Below, one piece after another: positions 60,177-64,000 of a DNA stretch of 64,000 nt. The notes beneath the pieces are model-generated. The model was given only the letters and a program-made list of their open reading frames with translations, ran no database searches and was not told where the DNA came from. A program made the position numbers and the translations under genes. The first letter of the stretch is position 1. The number at the start of each line of letters is the position of its first letter. The DNA comes from Gloeothece verrucosa PCC 7822 (GTDB lineage: Bacteria; Cyanobacteriota; Cyanobacteriia; Cyanobacteriales; Microcystaceae): assembly GCF_000147335.1 (NCBI RefSeq), contig NC_014533.1, positions 558,001 through 622,000 of the forward strand, in the 5' to 3' direction.

Positions 60177-63100
60177 ATGAGTAGTATATTGTCAGATTTC
60201 TATATTATTGGGCAAGAAAATTTCAATAATTGGAGTAATGGGTACAATAGCAACGGCTATTTAAAAGTTTTGCCTCAACATCAACAAAAAGTATTGTTTA
60301 AAGACCCTTTTCAAGATTGGCAACAAGGGCGCTCCGGAAATTACTTTTCTAGTTGGGGGCCTGATCAACAGTTAGAAGTAACTCTGACCCTACAAGACCT
60401 AACTCAAGTCGAAATCGAAGGATTTGGAATTGTTAAAGCGGGTGATGGAATAATTCCTTGGCTTAACAACAAACCCACCCCTTTTGAATTTTTAAGAGGC
60501 TATAATGGCACAATTCCGGGTCCTATGCTGATTGTCGATCCTGGAGATACCCTCAAGATCACACTGAAAAATGATTTAAACGATCCTCAACAAGGTACTA
60601 ATTTTCACTTTCATGGGGGACATATTTCACCGTTAGGACATGGAGATAATGTTCTTATCAATATCCCACCGGGAAATACTTGGACCACTGAAATCAAAAT
60701 TCCCGATAATCATGAAATAGGACCTGCCTGGTATCATCCGCATTTACACGGTTTAACCAATGAACAACTTGCTTCAGGATTAGCCGGTTATTTGCTGGTG
60801 AATCCTAAATATAACCTTCCTGACTTAGACAAATGGAACCCAAAAGAGATGCCGATGCATTTTATGGCTCTCAATAGTTTCGGTATTCAACAAATTAATC
60901 GTCCCGGCAAACCCGGAGATCCCCTTAACCAAAATCCTCAGCAAGCGATTCCGGCAGGTACACCGTTAAAAGTTTTAGGACAAACCCAAGACGGTAAGCC
61001 CATTTATGAACTCTCTGATGCAGTGGGTATTGGCAAAAATGCGCTTCCTGCATCATATGACCCGGCAATTCCCACTGGTGACCCTTCTCAACTGCTATTT
61101 GAATATGGTGGCGGCGTTTTAAAAGGTCCTGTGGAAAATGTGATTCATACCGTTAACGGGCAGTATAATCCCACTTTAGAAGTGGCAACTGGTCAGTGGA
61201 ATATGTTTTCTTTTCTTAACCAAGACCCAAACGCCTTTCATGTCTTGCAATTGGTTAAAGAGGAAAACGGACAACTGATTCCTCAAGAAATGTCTTTAAT
61301 TGGCATGGATACAGACCTTTCAGGATTAATAGAAGACAATAAAAAAGAAGTCAATACTCTGCCTATTCTTAATCCTGGGTCCAGAATATCAATGCTGGAA
61401 TGGTTTGAAAAGCCAGGAACTTATTATTTACTTTCAAATGCTACCTCGGAGATTCTGGGAGATAAAGCACCTCTGTTAACTCGTGATGAGGGAGCGAAAG
61501 ATGGCCGTTTTAAATGGCCGCCTCAAGTGTTAGCAACCATTGAAGTGACAGGAGATGAAATTCCTAAAGGGGCTTTTCCAGAAGCTTATGATACGCTTAA
61601 ACAGCAAGATCAAAAAACCAAAGAAATGATCGCAGCCGTTGAAAATGGCGATTTTGAACGAGAGCGAGACTTTGTTTGGACGGCAAATATTGGGGGAGCT
61701 ATTGCAGAAGGTAATAGTCCCGATGATACAGAAGTTGAAACTTTTGAGGGCAGTTATAAAATTAATGGTGGATATTTTTCTAGCGACCCTAGCAAGCTAA
61801 CGCCACTCACTATGTCGATGCTAGATACTTATGAGGTTTGGAATATTATTAATGAATCTGGAAAAAGTGACCCCTCTCTACCGGTAGATATTCCTCTATT
61901 AGAATGGCATCCTTTCCATCAACATCAAAATTCTTTTGTGGTTTTAGAAATAAACGGTATTAAGGTAAGCGACATGGATCAAACTTACCTAGCGGGTGTT
62001 TTAAGCGATACTATTGCCCTGCCTCCCACTTACAAACCGGGTACTGTAACGCCTGAAAATCCCTATGGCGAAGCCATGTTAAATGGTACGCCGTCCAACG
62101 TTAAAATTTTGATGAATTTTAAAGACTTTCCCGGAACTTTTGTTAATCATTGTCACATTCTGTTTCATGAAGATGCGGGTATGATGGCTCCGGTTAGGGT
62201 CATTCTTAATACGAACAATACTTGGTTAGGATTAGGGGCAAAAAGCAATGCCAAAGGACAAGTGGAACTGATTCGCGCTAGTGATTTAGATCAGCGTCTT
62301 TATTTTAAACCTTACGGAAATAATTTTAAAGGTGCTATTGATGTTGCTATTGGCGATGTTAATTATAAACAAAAACCTCTCAGCAATTATTATGTTACTG
62401 ATAATGTGACTGATATTGTCACTGTACAACGTTCTTTGACTAATCCTAATCAAAAATTTACCGTTAAAGTTTTTGATGGTCAGACATTAATTGATGAGGT
62501 AGAACAAGGAAGAACCAGAATTAACAATCCTACCGCCAATAGTCTCATTGGAGAAATTACGCCTTTTAACAATTTAAATTTCAACCCCAACAATCAGGCA
62601 TCCGTTGCCACCGGTGATATTAATGGGGATGGTTATTCAGATATTGTTGTTGGTGTAGGCGGAAGAATTAAACCACAAATAGAAATTTACAGTGGTAAAG
62701 ATTTTAGTTTATTGAGTCGTATTAGCCCTTTTCATCACGAAACTTATTTCAAGGGCAAAGTAAACTTAGCAGTGGGAGATGTAAACGGCGATAATTTTGA
62801 CGATATTATTATTGGTCAAGGTCGAGGAGGCCGAGGACTGGTAGAAATTTACAGTGGTATTTTAATTCAACAGCAACAGTCTTTAGATGGAATTGATGTT
62901 TCACACAAAACATCTTTAATTTCTGAAACCTTTAAGCCTTTCGGTGATGGTTATAAAGGGGAGGTGGATGTCACCTCTGGCTATATTTTACAAAGACCAC
63001 AAGTGCTGAATGGTAAACCTGTGCAAACTCATTATGCCAATATTACGACCTTGGCGGTAGATGGGGTCCCATCCGATCTCGGGCAAATTAGGGTTTTTAC

Positions 63101-63914
63101 TCATGTTGGCGAACACGGGGCACATAGTTCTCATGAAACAATGGCAGCACCCCAAGCCGCAGATTCTGGACATGATCATGAATATATGGAACTGCGTTTA
63201 GATGCACAATTCACGCCAGATCGTCCCATTAGCCAATTGATGGGAACTTTTATCGATATTCCGGACTCTCCTCGCGGTGAACCTGCGCTATATACTCTCA
63301 ACGATGCTGGAAATCCTGAAATTATTCGCTTACAAGAAAATAATGTTCCTGAAACGATTACGTTAAAGTCTGCACCCACAATCCCAAAAAATGTTACAGG
63401 TACGCCTGAAAATGATTACTTTGATAGTGCTAGTCCAGAACCTGAACGTTATTTTATTGGAGATAATCAAATCCTTACTACGGGTAATGGCGATGACATT
63501 GTAGATGTAACTGATGCTGTCGGCAACAACCGCATTGAGACTGGCAACGGCAATGACATTATATTTGCTGGAAGCAATAACCGTCTTATAGGGGGTGCAG
63601 GAAATGATCAGTTTTTTGTGGGAACAGGAGAAGGTAATAACCGAATCTGGGGAAATTCTGGTGCAGATTCCTTTTACATTGTCACCGATGAACAAAACTT
63701 AGTTACCAAAGCCAACCAAATTCTTGATTTTAATCCTTCTCAAGATAAAATTATTTTGGCTAATACTAGCTTTAATTATAATTCATTAGGCACAGATTGG
63801 AAGGTTCGTCAAGAAGATCAAAAGACGATTATTCAGGTATTCAACCAAGATGTGGCAGTGTTCGCAAACCTTCAAGCCAGTGCTTTAAATAGGACAAATG
63901 TTCTATTTAGTTGA
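60177..63914 (+). CDS. Multicopper oxidase with FG-GAP repeats and RTX-like C-terminus
   Basis: The 1,245-residue protein has all four copper-binding motifs: NFHFHGGHISPLG near 143, WYHPHLHG near 185, LEWHPFHQHQNSF near 578 and NHCHILFHEDAGMM near 659, the last with the Cys of the type 1 site and a Met axial ligand. The cupredoxin part (about 40-690) resembles CotA/bilirubin oxidases. Two FG-GAP calcium loops follow (GDINGDGYSDIVVG near 813, GDVNGDNFDDIIIG near 868). Next are a His-rich segment (HVGEHGAHSSHE, SGHDHEYMEL, about 978-1005) and RTX-like nonapeptides (GNGDDIV, GNGNDIIFAG, GGAGNDQF, about 1102-1150). No Sec signal is seen. Type I secretion is likely, and the substrate could be a phenol or metal ion. 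Confidence 0.88.
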   Translation: MSSILSDFYIIGQENFNNWSNGYNSNGYLKVLPQHQQKVLFKDPFQDWQQGRSGNYFSSWGPDQQLEVTLTLQDLTQVEIEGFGIVKAGDGIIPWLNNKPTPFEFLRGYNGTIPGPMLIVDPGDTLKITLKNDLNDPQQGTNFHFHGGHISPLGHGDNVLINIPPGNTWTTEIKIPDNHEIGPAWYHPHLHGLTNEQLASGLAGYLLVNPKYNLPDLDKWNPKEMPMHFMALNSFGIQQINRPGKPGDPLNQNPQQAIPAGTPLKVLGQTQDGKPIYELSDAVGIGKNALPASYDPAIPTGDPSQLLFEYGGGVLKGPVENVIHTVNGQYNPTLEVATGQWNMFSFLNQDPNAFHVLQLVKEENGQLIPQEMSLIGMDTDLSGLIEDNKKEVNTLPILNPGSRISMLEWFEKPGTYYLLSNATSEILGDKAPLLTRDEGAKDGRFKWPPQVLATIEVTGDEIPKGAFPEAYDTLKQQDQKTKEMIAAVENGDFERERDFVWTANIGGAIAEGNSPDDTEVETFEGSYKINGGYFSSDPSKLTPLTMSMLDTYEVWNIINESGKSDPSLPVDIPLLEWHPFHQHQNSFVVLEINGIKVSDMDQTYLAGVLSDTIALPPTYKPGTVTPENPYGEAMLNGTPSNVKILMNFKDFPGTFVNHCHILFHEDAGMMAPVRVILNTNNTWLGLGAKSNAKGQVELIRASDLDQRLYFKPYGNNFKGAIDVAIGDVNYKQKPLSNYYVTDNVTDIVTVQRSLTNPNQKFTVKVFDGQTLIDEVEQGRTRINNPTANSLIGEITPFNNLNFNPNNQASVATGDINGDGYSDIVVGVGGRIKPQIEIYSGKDFSLLSRISPFHHETYFKGKVNLAVGDVNGDNFDDIIIGQGRGGRGLVEIYSGILIQQQQSLDGIDVSHKTSLISETFKPFGDGYKGEVDVTSGYILQRPQVLNGKPVQTHYANITTLAVDGVPSDLGQIRVFTHVGEHGAHSSHETMAAPQAADSGHDHEYMELRLDAQFTPDRPISQLMGTFIDIPDSPRGEPALYTLNDAGNPEIIRLQENNVPETITLKSAPTIPKNVTGTPENDYFDSASPEPERYFIGDNQILTTGNGDDIVDVTDAVGNNRIETGNGNDIIFAGSNNRLIGGAGNDQFFVGTGEGNNRIWGNSGADSFYIVTDEQNLVTKANQILDFNPSQDKIILANTSFNYNSLGTDWKVRQEDQKTIIQVFNQDVAVFANLQASALNRTNVLFS

Positions 63915-64000
63915 CAGACTAATCGTATTTGACTGAAGGCTCGTTACAAATCGTCAACACTGAATAAACTTTAAAGGGAAAGAAACTTTTAGTTAGTGCC

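Overview
The window looks like a chromosomal segment of a unicellular or colonial cyanobacterium, possibly of the Gloeothece/'Cyanothece'/Microcystis type. This is inferred from AT-rich DNA, four HIP1 octamers GCGATCGC (5945, 9496, 19167, 59103), heptanucleotide tandem repeats, a psb34 gene, a PEP-CTERM remnant and a WD40 STAND ATPase. No tRNA, rRNA, CRISPR array or complete transposase gene was seen.

Layout. 1-4082 (minus): a glycan operon of two GT4 and one GT2 glycosyltransferases and a polysaccharide pyruvyl transferase cut by the window edge. It is followed by a sulfotransferase-like gene (4418-5422, plus) and two unrelated ABC transporters (5464-9170). 9357-13610: a very large hybrid histidine kinase. 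13953-15714: a ribbon-helix-helix regulator overlapping a PHB-depolymerase-type esterase. 15824-15994: the small photosystem II assembly gene psb34. 16.0-18.1 kb is repeat-rich and partly decayed: terminal-inverted-repeat (MITE-like) elements with heptamer cores, a VOC protein whose tail is encoded by one element, a nonapeptide-repeat protein and a PEP-CTERM remnant. 18.2-23.7 kb: a signal-peptide protein of unknown function, a major-royal-jelly-family protein, an NTF2-like protein and a putative six-hairpin glycosidase. 24.6-41.7 kb: one 5,687-residue secreted adhesin-like protein preceded by a possible structured RNA leader. 42.2-42.5 kb: a heptamer/TIR scar around a four-helix-bundle gene remnant.

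42.6-51.2 kb (minus) is a run of co-directional genes: a cNMP-domain histidine kinase, a receiver-thioredoxin-reductase-like fusion without the CxxC, an AGE epimerase-STAS fusion, a glycogen debranching enzyme (glgX) and a DJ-1/PfpI protein. They suggest redox and carbon-status signalling tied to glycogen or sugar metabolism. 51.6-55.1 kb: an NLR-like NB-ARC ATPase with 14 WD40 repeats, enough for two seven-bladed propellers.

55.3-59.7 kb (minus) is the best candidate for an undescribed system. A regulator carrying two RHH units in one chain is followed by a ThDP-dependent acyloin/acetolactate-synthase-like enzyme, a FabH-like ketosynthase that keeps Cys but has Asn in place of the catalytic His, and a plant-type O-methyltransferase. 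The ThDP plus acylating-ketosynthase logic resembles xenocyloin biosynthesis, so a small O-methylated, O-acylated acyloin is a reasonable hypothesis. Divergent from it lies a multicopper oxidase with FG-GAP repeats, a His-rich stretch and an RTX-like C-terminus (60177-63914).
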